The translations under genes were made by a program, and so were the position numbers. Of a stretch of DNA of 64,000 nt, positions 10,301 to 16,901 are shown one piece after another. How positions within the stretch are numbered: the stretch's first letter is position 1; every line of letters begins with the position of its first letter. This stretch comes from Chitinophaga sp. YR627. GTDB lineage: Bacteria; Bacteroidota; Bacteroidia; Chitinophagales; Chitinophagaceae. The stretch is from the NCBI RefSeq assembly GCF_900114995.1, contig NZ_FOUX01000002.1, positions 310,001 through 374,000 of the forward strand. Reading direction: 5' to 3'. Under the pieces are notes generated by a model. The model had not been told where the DNA came from. It made no database searches and saw nothing but the letters and a program-made list of their open reading frames with translations.

Positions 10301-10779
10301 TCAACAGTAAAGTATCCCCGGATGATCTGATGGCTGCCTATAGCAGTTGTCTGCTGGGAGGTGATCCTAAACGAGGCAGACAGATATTCTTCCATAACCA
10401 GAACTCCCAGTGTATGCGCTGTCACTCTTATGATGACCGCGGAGGTAATGCGGGTCCGAGACTGAACGGCGTTGCCGGACGGATCACCAGAGAACAGATC
10501 CTCCAGGCGCTTATTACACCAAGCGCACGACTGGCCCCTGGTTTTGGTATGGTGACACTTGAGCTGAAGGATGGTAAAAAACTGACGGGCATCCTCCAGG
10601 GAGAAACCAAAACAGCATTGAAGATCAAGGAAGGACAGGAAGAGCGTACCATCGCTGCCGACCAGATCGTTAATAAAAAGTACGCAGAATCGAGTATGCC
10701 GGATATGAAGCTACTGTTGTCCAAGAAAGAAATAAGGGACGTGGTAAGTTTCCTGGCGGAACAGAAAACGGACAATTAA
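7366..10779 (+). CDS. Large lipoprotein: sugar-dehydrogenase-like propeller, HEAT repeats and a cytochrome c domain
   Basis: The ATG at 7366 starts a lipoprotein signal with lipobox LPAC and Cys25; the GTG at 7336 is less likely. It is 1,137 residues long. Residues about 60-480 form a beta-propeller related to PQQ-type sugar dehydrogenases and to the membrane-bound dehydrogenases common in Planctomycetes and Bacteroidota (YGIRNTHEFAFDEYGN). About 490-990 are HEAT repeats (LLKDNDPEIRAQAAKWLG and similar). The end holds a class I heme c domain with Cys1016, Cys1019 and His1020 (CMRCH). It probably oxidises a carbohydrate or alcohol in the periplasm and passes electrons to heme. The substrate and the PQQ requirement are inferred only. 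Confidence 0.85.
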   Translation: MKKLLALKDPILVSLLFSAACLPACKQDAGPADKRIKRMDTTLTAHLADSITSIVKPELAEGLSLSLWGIDSLVISPIGIDIDDQGRVYYTTTDRQKHSEFDIRGHRDWEIPSISLQTVEDRRAFLHKELSPENSKRNQWLEDLNGDSSHDWRDLTIEKEHVYRVDDITGDGVADQAQLVVDDFHDEVTDVAGGVLSDGDDLYLAVAPDLWRIRDKNHDGIADEKTSISHGYAVHVGFSGHGMSGVEMGPDGRIYWQIGDIGFNGKGPDGKAWSFPNCGVLARSNPDGSDFEIYSYGIRNTHEFAFDEYGNIISEDNDGDHPGEKERLVYLVNGGDQGWRSNWQYGKYNDPDNNTYKVWMDEKMYLPRFEGQAAYITPCISNFVSGPAGFVYNPGTALGPAYKNTFFVAEFVGNPSNSGVHAFKLNPKGATFELGEHKKVLGGILATGIDFGPDGALYVADWIDGWDTHNYGRIWKLDDKKDAATAERQLTKTLLAEDFSKRKEADLAGLLKNPDMRVRMKAQFELVKRKEKGAPLFEQALKQTDNQLARVHGIWGLSQLARQDKQYAKALLPLLKDNDPEIRAQAAKWLGDIRYNEAGTALVPLLKDTASRVRFFAAEALGRIAYAPAVQPLITYLEANNDVDAYQRHAGTLALSRIGEAAPLIALANSPSRALRIAAVVTLRRMSHPGIAAFLNDKDEFVVTETARAINDDLSIKDALPALANLLVSTSFKNEALIRRAINANLRVGTDSALHHLLTYAQKAGSPAPMRAEAIDALSVWAKPSVLDRVDGRLRGEIKRNAAPVVNLSTSPLTALLKDKDLPVRISAAKAIAKLQIKQAGSALLAAVQADRDADMRVAALESLVSLQDAGMEQGITAALTDREKSVRVAGLDLLGKMHISENVMVKLLMGVIANKTVEEKQAALLTLGKLPQQYVEKPLSELLDKMAAGQLDKGISLELGEAIDSSRSSSLATRYKTINSKVSPDDLMAAYSSCLLGGDPKRGRQIFFHNQNSQCMRCHSYDDRGGNAGPRLNGVAGRITREQILQALITPSARLAPGFGMVTLELKDGKKLTGILQGETKTALKIKEGQEERTIAADQIVNKKYAESSMPDMKLLLSKKEIRDVVSFLAEQKTDN

Positions 10780-10800
10780 TGATTGTATAAGTTAATATTG

Positions 10801-10832
10801 AAAACGGCCTTCTCTTGTGGGAAGGCCGTTTT
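10801..10832 (+). terminator. Rho-independent terminator after the propeller-cytochrome gene
   Basis: Perfect 12-bp arms (10801-10812 and 10821-10832, core ACGGCCTTC) with an 8-base loop, ending in a T-rich tail. It is 21 bp past the stop codon. Confidence 0.85.
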
Positions 10833-10933
10833 GTTTAAAACCGTTTATATAAAACAGCTGTTCCGGACAAGCAACTTCCCGGCGATACAGACGTCTTTAG
10901 CAGGACATTCATTGTTCATTGATATTCAAAGAC

Positions 10934-12106
10934 ATGACAACTGTTGCGCTCTTCCGTTATTTCGTCACTGCCGGCCTGATTAATGCGGCGCTATTTGCTT
11001 TTTTGTTGTATACCCGCAAAAAGAACAATACGACGACGATCCTGCTGATCTGTTTCATGCTGCTGGTGTCTTTTCAGGCGTTACTCAATGCCTTCGATAC
11101 CCGCTCCTTCTTCCTGACCTTTCCACATCTGAGTCGTATATCCTGGTTGCAGCTCAGTGTTTTCGGTCCGCTAATTTATCTGTTTACCAAAAAAGTCACA
11201 GACGGCGGACAACCCCTGACACCTAAAGATGCGCTACACCTTCTCCCCTTTATTGGTTACCTGATTGTGCTTTCACCCTGGTTATTGCAGTCCGCCGACA
11301 GCAAAAGACAACTACTGATGGATTTTACCAGCTTAAGCCGCCTGGATTTCGGCTGGCTGAACCAGATCAGTCTTTGTATGATCACCTGTTATCTCTTGCT
11401 ATCCTTGTCATTACTGCGGGCATTCAGGCAGAAGGTGGACAATACTTTTTCTGATGTACACCATCGCCGGTTGATATGGCTGCAACAATTCATATATGGG
11501 ATATTGGGTATACTGATCATATCAGCGCTGGGATTTTATGGCAGAAAGTGGCAACTACCTGTTGTTACGCATTTTTATCATTATAACTATTTCCTGGTGG
11601 TGATATTGGTGTACTGGGCGGCGATTAAATGTCTTCTGCAACCCGATATATTCGGGCCGGATCAGTTACAGCCATCTATGGAGAAAAAGTACCGTAAATC
11701 AGGTCTGCAGGCACCAGCTGAAAAGACCTTATATGAAAAGCTACTTGACCATATGACAGCGGAGCACCCTTACCTGGATCCCGATCTGACCATTTTTACC
11801 CTGGCGGGGCAATTGAAAGTATCGCGGCACCATCTGTCACAAGCTATTAATGAACAGGCTGGAAAAAGTTTTCATGATTTCATTAATAGTTTCCGGGTAG
11901 AAGCCGTGAAATGCCGTTTGGAAGATCCGTCCTCCACAGCATATAGCATATTAGGGATAGCCATCGATTGTGGATTCAATTCAAAGGCGACCTTCAATAC
12001 TACCTTTAAAAAGCTGACAGGTATGACGCCGTCGGCATACCAAAAATCCTGTAACGACAGGTTCAATCCTGTCGGCTCGGTCGACGAAAACCTCAGTCCC
12101 ATCTAG
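10934..12106 (+). CDS. AraC-type regulator with an N-terminal membrane domain
   Basis: The ATG at 10934 gives 390 residues; the longer frame would need a TTG at 10919. The first 240 residues hold about seven hydrophobic segments (ALFAFLLYTRKK, LIYLFTKKV, FIGYLIVLSPWLL and others), like the membrane sensor domain found in Bacteroidota AraC proteins. Residues about 285-390 are a double helix-turn-helix: LAGQLKVSRHHLSQAINEQ, then the second HTH with the family signature IAIDCGFNSKATFNTTFKKL ending in TGMTPSAYQ. It should bind DNA from the membrane in response to an unknown signal. The S41 peptidase gene directly downstream is a plausible target or operon partner. Confidence 0.92.
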   Translation: MTTVALFRYFVTAGLINAALFAFLLYTRKKNNTTTILLICFMLLVSFQALLNAFDTRSFFLTFPHLSRISWLQLSVFGPLIYLFTKKVTDGGQPLTPKDALHLLPFIGYLIVLSPWLLQSADSKRQLLMDFTSLSRLDFGWLNQISLCMITCYLLLSLSLLRAFRQKVDNTFSDVHHRRLIWLQQFIYGILGILIISALGFYGRKWQLPVVTHFYHYNYFLVVILVYWAAIKCLLQPDIFGPDQLQPSMEKKYRKSGLQAPAEKTLYEKLLDHMTAEHPYLDPDLTIFTLAGQLKVSRHHLSQAINEQAGKSFHDFINSFRVEAVKCRLEDPSSTAYSILGIAIDCGFNSKATFNTTFKKLTGMTPSAYQKSCNDRFNPVGSVDENLSPI

Positions 12107-12111
12107 CTTTG
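12104..12111 (+). promoter_or_regulatory. Possible Bacteroidota -7 box for the S41 peptidase gene
   Basis: TAGCTTTG matches the Bacteroidota consensus TAnnTTTG exactly. It overlaps the AraC stop codon and ends 16 bp before the S41 start. No matching -33 TTTG was seen at the expected distance, so support is moderate at best. Confidence 0.35.
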
Positions 12112-12127
12112 CAGAAAAATGATTTTT

Positions 12128-13549
12128 ATGAAAAAGCTATTCATTGCATGCTGGTTGTTGTTAACAGGTATATCCGGCTGGTCACAAAAGATATTCACCC
12201 CACAGGAATTACAGGCAGATTTCACTGTGATCCGGCAGGCACTGGAAGAGGCACACCCAGGACTTTATCGTTTCCAGACAAAGGAACAGGCAGACAAACA
12301 ATTTACTGCCATCGGAAAGCAATTAAAAAAAGGGATGAGCGCATATGCGTTCTATAAACTCGTGAATCCCCTGATCGCTGATATAGGTGACGGGCATGTG
12401 AAGTTCCACCCTGCCGGGAAACCAGACGATCCTTATGCATTTTTTGGTAATGGATATCTGCCGCTTCAACTCTATTTTAAGGATGGCGATGCATTTGTAC
12501 TGCGGACTTATGGGAGTAAGGAACTATTACCCGCCGGCACCCGGATACTGAGTATCAATGGGGAAGATATCTCACATATCACTGCGCGGCTATTCCGGAA
12601 TATCTATGCGGATGGTGCTGTACAAAGCGCAAAATATGCAGCGCTCAATAGTGATTTTGCAGGATATTATGGCGCTTTTACCGGGCCTGCCGGACATTTT
12701 ACAATAGGCTATAAAGAAGCCGCCGGAAAAAGAGGGAAAGTTGTGGTTCCCGCAGTAAGCGTCAGTGAGATCCGGTCTGCTACCCCCACAGAGCCACCGT
12801 ATACCCTTTCCTTCCCTTCAACGGATGTTGCCTTACTACGAATTGCCGTGTTTATGGAACAGGAAGGAATGCCTGCTTTCCCGGCATTTCTGGACAGTAC
12901 CTTTCGTCTGATCAAAGAAAAACAGGTACAATCGCTGATCATTGACCTTCGTAATAATGAAGGGGGTACAGATCGCCTGGGACAACAATTACTTTCATAC
13001 ATCGCACGCGCTCCCTTCCGGTATTATGAAAAACTCACGGTAGCCGGTATCGGTCCTTACTCTTTTGCGACATATGCCACATTTCCAGCGGAAATGGAAT
13101 ACCTCAAACAGTTTGTAAAAAAAGAAGGAGATGAATACCTTTTTACTTATAGTGAAGGACTGGGTGTTATTAATCCTGCGAATAATGCATTTGCCGGCAA
13201 TGTTTATATCCTGCAAAACGGACGTAGCTTTTCTGTAACAGCTGAATTTGCAGCAATTGCGAAAGACAGTCGCAGGGCTGTGTTCATCGGGGAAGAAAGT
13301 GGTGGCACCATGCAGGGGAATACAAGCGGCGGCTTTGCAATGGTAGACCTGCCTCATACACATCTTGGCCTGGATGTACCCTTATTAAGCTATTACATGC
13401 GGTTGCAGCATCCATTTCAAGCGAATAAAGGTGTACCGGCAGATCATGTCATTACACCTGCTGTTACAGATATATTGCAACATCGGGATCCTGTACTGGA
13501 ACTCGCACTCCGCCTGGCGGGAAATATCAAGCAAACGACTGCTGACTGA
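12128..13549 (+). CDS. S41-family (C-terminal processing peptidase-like) secreted protease
   Basis: The ATG at 12128 begins a Sec signal (MKKLFIACWLLLTGISGWSQ) and gives 473 residues. The S41 core is visible: the region LIIDLRNNEGG, the nucleophile region RSFSVTAEF with probable catalytic Ser369, and GEESGGTMQGNTSGG. A short PDZ-like loop may lie around GTRILSINGEDI, as expected for substrate-tail recognition. The protein should act in the periplasm or at the surface, cutting unstructured C-termini. It follows the AraC gene by 21 bp and ends at a strong bidirectional hairpin. Confidence 0.9.
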   Translation: MKKLFIACWLLLTGISGWSQKIFTPQELQADFTVIRQALEEAHPGLYRFQTKEQADKQFTAIGKQLKKGMSAYAFYKLVNPLIADIGDGHVKFHPAGKPDDPYAFFGNGYLPLQLYFKDGDAFVLRTYGSKELLPAGTRILSINGEDISHITARLFRNIYADGAVQSAKYAALNSDFAGYYGAFTGPAGHFTIGYKEAAGKRGKVVVPAVSVSEIRSATPTEPPYTLSFPSTDVALLRIAVFMEQEGMPAFPAFLDSTFRLIKEKQVQSLIIDLRNNEGGTDRLGQQLLSYIARAPFRYYEKLTVAGIGPYSFATYATFPAEMEYLKQFVKKEGDEYLFTYSEGLGVINPANNAFAGNVYILQNGRSFSVTAEFAAIAKDSRRAVFIGEESGGTMQGNTSGGFAMVDLPHTHLGLDVPLLSYYMRLQHPFQANKGVPADHVITPAVTDILQHRDPVLELALRLAGNIKQTTAD

Positions 13550-13561
13550 TGTGATAACAAC

Positions 13562-13591
13562 AAAGGCCGGACTATATATAATCCGGCCTTT
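13562..13591. terminator. Bidirectional terminator between convergent genes
   Basis: Arms AAAGGCCGGA (13562-13571) and TCCGGCCTTT (13582-13591) are perfectly complementary. The structure lies between the S41 gene on the plus strand and the ABC permease on the minus strand. Confidence 0.85.
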
Positions 13592-13611
13592 ACTATTTAT
13601 CGCTATGGAGG

Positions 13612-15990
13612 CTACTCTGCTTTTAAACTCGTTGCGGGATTTGTCCAGGCTACCCTGATGACAATAAAAATCACAGACAGTAAGGTAACCGGCAATATGG
13701 CTCCTAAAGCAATCAGAAAAACATCTATGCCGATATTAATATGATATGCAAAGCCCTGTAACCAGCTGTTCATGATCCACCAGCCCAGCGGTACCGCCAG
13801 TCCTGCGGCCAACAATACAAATACCAGATATGACCTGGAGAACATCAGTACGATATTATTACCAGTGGCTCCCAGCACTTTACGGATACTGATCTCTTTA
13901 CTTCTCTTTTCCAGGGTAAAAGCTGTCAGCCCAAGCAATCCCAGACAGGATATCAGCATTGCCAGTCCGGAGAAATATTTAGATAGGGTGGCGACTCTTT
14001 TTTCCGCTATATACTGTGCCTGGTAATCATCATCCAGGAATTTATATTCAAATGGAAAATCAGGATTATAGTCTTTATAAAAAGCGCTCAGCTTTGCCAG
14101 TGCTTCCTGTTCCATGCCTGCTTTTGTTCTCACAATGATCGTTCCTACCAGTTGATCCGGTATGATATATAAAGGTTTGATCTTTTCATGCAACGACTGG
14201 AAATGGAAGTCTTTGGTCACACCTTTGATCTGGAATTTCTTCCCACGGAAATCAATGATCTTTCCGATCGGGTCTTTAATATCCATTGCTTTAATAGCGG
14301 TCTCGTTAAAGATGATCTTATCAGCCTCTGCCCCGAAGTTGCGGGAGAATGTTTGTCCGGCTGCCATCTCAATACCCAGGGTTTCAATCATGTCATAAGA
14401 TACCTGTAAAGCGTTGAAAGAGATCAATTCTTCCTGTCCGTTTACCATGTATTTAACAGGCACACCAGGGCCTGTAGAAAGCACGTTAGCCACCATTGCC
14501 GAAGCATTCGCAACACCCGGAATTTGCTTTATTTCTGCCAGAAAGCCATTCATATCGGCAGGTACTTTGCCCGTCGCCTGCCAATAGACCACATGCTCCT
14601 TGTCATAACCCGGCTTTTTATGCTGTATGTAATTCAGCTGCCGGTAAACGATGATAACCGCTATCAGGAATACAACTGATATTGTAAACTGAAATATTAC
14701 CAGGCCTTTGCGTGCCCATAGTTCGCCCGCACTCCCTTTCAACAGTCGTCCTTTCAGGACTTCCAGCGGATTAAAACCAGACAGATAAAATGCAGGATAA
14801 CTGCCTGCAATGAGTCCGGTGATAAACGTAATGCCCAGTATGGAGACTATAAGGGTAGGATCAGGACGTAAAGCAACCTGTTTCCCCGTAATCTCATTAT
14901 AAGCTGGCAGGAAGCAGATAACCAGTAATAATGCGATGATCAATGCCAGAAACACCAGCAACATGAACTCTCCCATAAACTGGAAAACAAGTGTTTTGCG
15001 ACGAGCGCCCATTGACTTGCGGATACCGATCTCCTTCATCCTGCCGGAAGATTTTGCCGTACAAAGATTAACGAAGTTGATACATGCGATCAGGATGATC
15101 AATACAGCGATCAATGAAAACAGTTGCACATAAGCGATCCTTCCACCTGTCGGTTTACCGTTTTTAAACTCGCCGTAGAGGTAATTGTCTGAATAGGGTT
15201 GTAAGAAAAGGTCACGGGGAGTACCCTTGCTTTTGCCCTTCAGCAATTCACTTAGTTGTTTATTAAAAGCGTTAACGTCTGTTCCTTTTTTTAGTGCCAG
15301 ATAGGTAAAAAAAGGCCCATCACTATTTTGACTATCTAACACCCCCTTTATACCCATTAATTCCTTAAAGGCGTCGAAAGATAGTATAAAATCAAACTGT
15401 ATGGAGGAATTGGCAGGCGTCCCTTTAAACACACCAGAGACAGTACTATGTTTCTTAAACTCCTGGATCTGCCAACTGATAGTTTTGCCAATGATATTTT
15501 CAGTAGTATGGAACAACTTCATCGCCAGTGCTTCCGAGATGACCATACCTTCCTTATCGGCCAGTACGGTCGATTTGTTGCCCTGTGACAACGGATAGGA
15601 GAATATATTGAAATAATCCTTTCCCGCGAATATAGCGGCCGCATTTACAGGCTTATCCCCTGTGGAGAAGGTGATCTCCGGAAACCAGGAAGGTGGTGTG
15701 GTAACGGTGGCATATTCAACTTCAGGCATCGTACCTGTAAGCGCTTCCGCCAGCAAGGCAGGTGTTCCGTTGTTCGTGATGACACCTCTGCCGTCCTTCA
15801 CATTCTCCATGATCTGGAACAGCTGTCCGCGTTTCTCATGAAATCTGTCAACGTTCAGTTCATCATAAACCCATAAATAAATCAGTAGAAAAGCCGCCAG
15901 CCCTGTGGATAAGCCAGCAAGATTCAGGAAGGTAGCCTGTGGATTTTTAAACAGGTTTCGCCATGCGATCTTAAAATAGTTCTTCAACAT
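13612..15990 (-). CDS. ABC transporter permease, MacB/FtsX family (Bacteroidota type)
   Basis: 792 residues with the standard layout of the large Bacteroidota MacB-like permeases. The N-terminal signature MLKNYFKIAWRNLFKNP comes first, then TM1, a periplasmic MacB_PCD domain, and a central FtsX block with GIRKSMGARRKTL. A second periplasmic domain follows, and a C-terminal FtsX block with ISIRKVLGATGNNIVLMF. The two FtsX coupling motifs (E-I-G/S-I-R-K-x-x-G-A) are both present. No ATP-binding subunit is adjacent, so it must pair with one encoded elsewhere. Such permeases move lipoproteins, peptides or antibiotics by mechanotransmission. A second protein of this family is cut by the right window edge. 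Confidence 0.93.
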   Translation of the reverse strand: MLKNYFKIAWRNLFKNPQATFLNLAGLSTGLAAFLLIYLWVYDELNVDRFHEKRGQLFQIMENVKDGRGVITNNGTPALLAEALTGTMPEVEYATVTTPPSWFPEITFSTGDKPVNAAAIFAGKDYFNIFSYPLSQGNKSTVLADKEGMVISEALAMKLFHTTENIIGKTISWQIQEFKKHSTVSGVFKGTPANSSIQFDFILSFDAFKELMGIKGVLDSQNSDGPFFTYLALKKGTDVNAFNKQLSELLKGKSKGTPRDLFLQPYSDNYLYGEFKNGKPTGGRIAYVQLFSLIAVLIILIACINFVNLCTAKSSGRMKEIGIRKSMGARRKTLVFQFMGEFMLLVFLALIIALLLVICFLPAYNEITGKQVALRPDPTLIVSILGITFITGLIAGSYPAFYLSGFNPLEVLKGRLLKGSAGELWARKGLVIFQFTISVVFLIAVIIVYRQLNYIQHKKPGYDKEHVVYWQATGKVPADMNGFLAEIKQIPGVANASAMVANVLSTGPGVPVKYMVNGQEELISFNALQVSYDMIETLGIEMAAGQTFSRNFGAEADKIIFNETAIKAMDIKDPIGKIIDFRGKKFQIKGVTKDFHFQSLHEKIKPLYIIPDQLVGTIIVRTKAGMEQEALAKLSAFYKDYNPDFPFEYKFLDDDYQAQYIAEKRVATLSKYFSGLAMLISCLGLLGLTAFTLEKRSKEISIRKVLGATGNNIVLMFSRSYLVFVLLAAGLAVPLGWWIMNSWLQGFAYHINIGIDVFLIALGAILPVTLLSVIFIVIRVAWTNPATSLKAE

Positions 15991-16134
15991 AGTGATAGCG
16001 TATCTGGAGAGTCTACAACTATTTTAAAGCCAAATTAAACAATACGTTTAATCAGACGCATAAACAGATAACAATTATTACATATGTTCGGTTTTGGTAC
16101 ATGTCTGTCCGTGGCTGGACAGGGTCCCATATGG

Positions 16135-16860
16135 CTATGGCAATCTGGCTACCAGTCGTTCCGGCATCCATTTCAGTATCGTGTAAATGAGCTTCCATTT
16201 AAACCCGGGAACGACAATCAGACCATTACCGGCTTCCACTACAGCCTTTGCTATGAAGTCAGGCTCCAGCATCAGCGATTCAGGCAGATTCAGTCCTGCG
16301 GTCATTTTACTCCGGATATATCCGGCTACTATTACATTGACAGTAATCCTCCTGCTGAAGAGATACTGTCTCAATCCTGCCAGATATTGGGTAAAGGCTG
16401 ATTTCGTACTGCCATAGATGAAATTGCTCTTTCTTCCCCGCACACCGGAAAGAGAGGATAATCCTATTATTCTCTCCAGGCGAACATTTTCCTTATCCAT
16501 CGCAATGATATTCAGTATGGAAACGGCCCCTGCATAGTGTACCTGCATCATCCGGAAACTACCTGGAAAATCTAGTAAGGCTTCTTCATTGTTCTTAAGA
16601 TAACCGGCAGCATATACGACAATGTGCGGTTTCTCCGGTAACTGCTGATAAAAGCCTGCATGACTGTCAAAATCCGCTGCATCGAAATACAGGATTGTCA
16701 GCAGTTCTTTAGGAAAGGTTTGCTGATCCGCAAATGCCTGAAGCGCATCGGTACTACGCGAAGCTGCGATGATGCGGAATCCTTTTGCCGCATAGCGGAG
16801 AATGGCAGCTTTGGCTACATCTGAATTAGCGCCAAGCAGCAGCACTGTTTTTCGTTGCAT
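16135..16860 (-). CDS. Short-chain dehydrogenase/reductase (SDR)
   Basis: 241 residues from the ATG at 16860; a longer frame would start at 16908 inside the preceding gene. Classical SDR features are present: a nucleotide-binding loop near the start (LLLGANSDVAKAA, a variant of TGxxxGxG), VVYAAGYLK in place of NNAG, and the catalytic set Ser136, Tyr149 and Lys153 (SSLSG followed by YGSTK). It should use NAD(P)H to reduce or oxidise a carbonyl or alcohol. It is the last gene of the long minus-strand train, 41 bp after the transglutaminase-like gene. The link to that pathway is positional only, and the larger gap leaves room for an independent promoter. Confidence 0.88.
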   Translation of the reverse strand: MQRKTVLLLGANSDVAKAAILRYAAKGFRIIAASRSTDALQAFADQQTFPKELLTILYFDAADFDSHAGFYQQLPEKPHIVVYAAGYLKNNEEALLDFPGSFRMMQVHYAGAVSILNIIAMDKENVRLERIIGLSSLSGVRGRKSNFIYGSTKSAFTQYLAGLRQYLFSRRITVNVIVAGYIRSKMTAGLNLPESLMLEPDFIAKAVVEAGNGLIVVPGFKWKLIYTILKWMPERLVARLP

Positions 16861-16901
16861 AGGTATAAATATATGAAGTCTTACTGAATCTGCCTTCCCG
16901 G

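Noticed and set aside
16105..16122. Hairpin CTGTCC-GTGGCT-GGACAG after the SDR gene as a terminator
   Set aside because: Only six pairs and no T-run on the minus strand; too weak to call.
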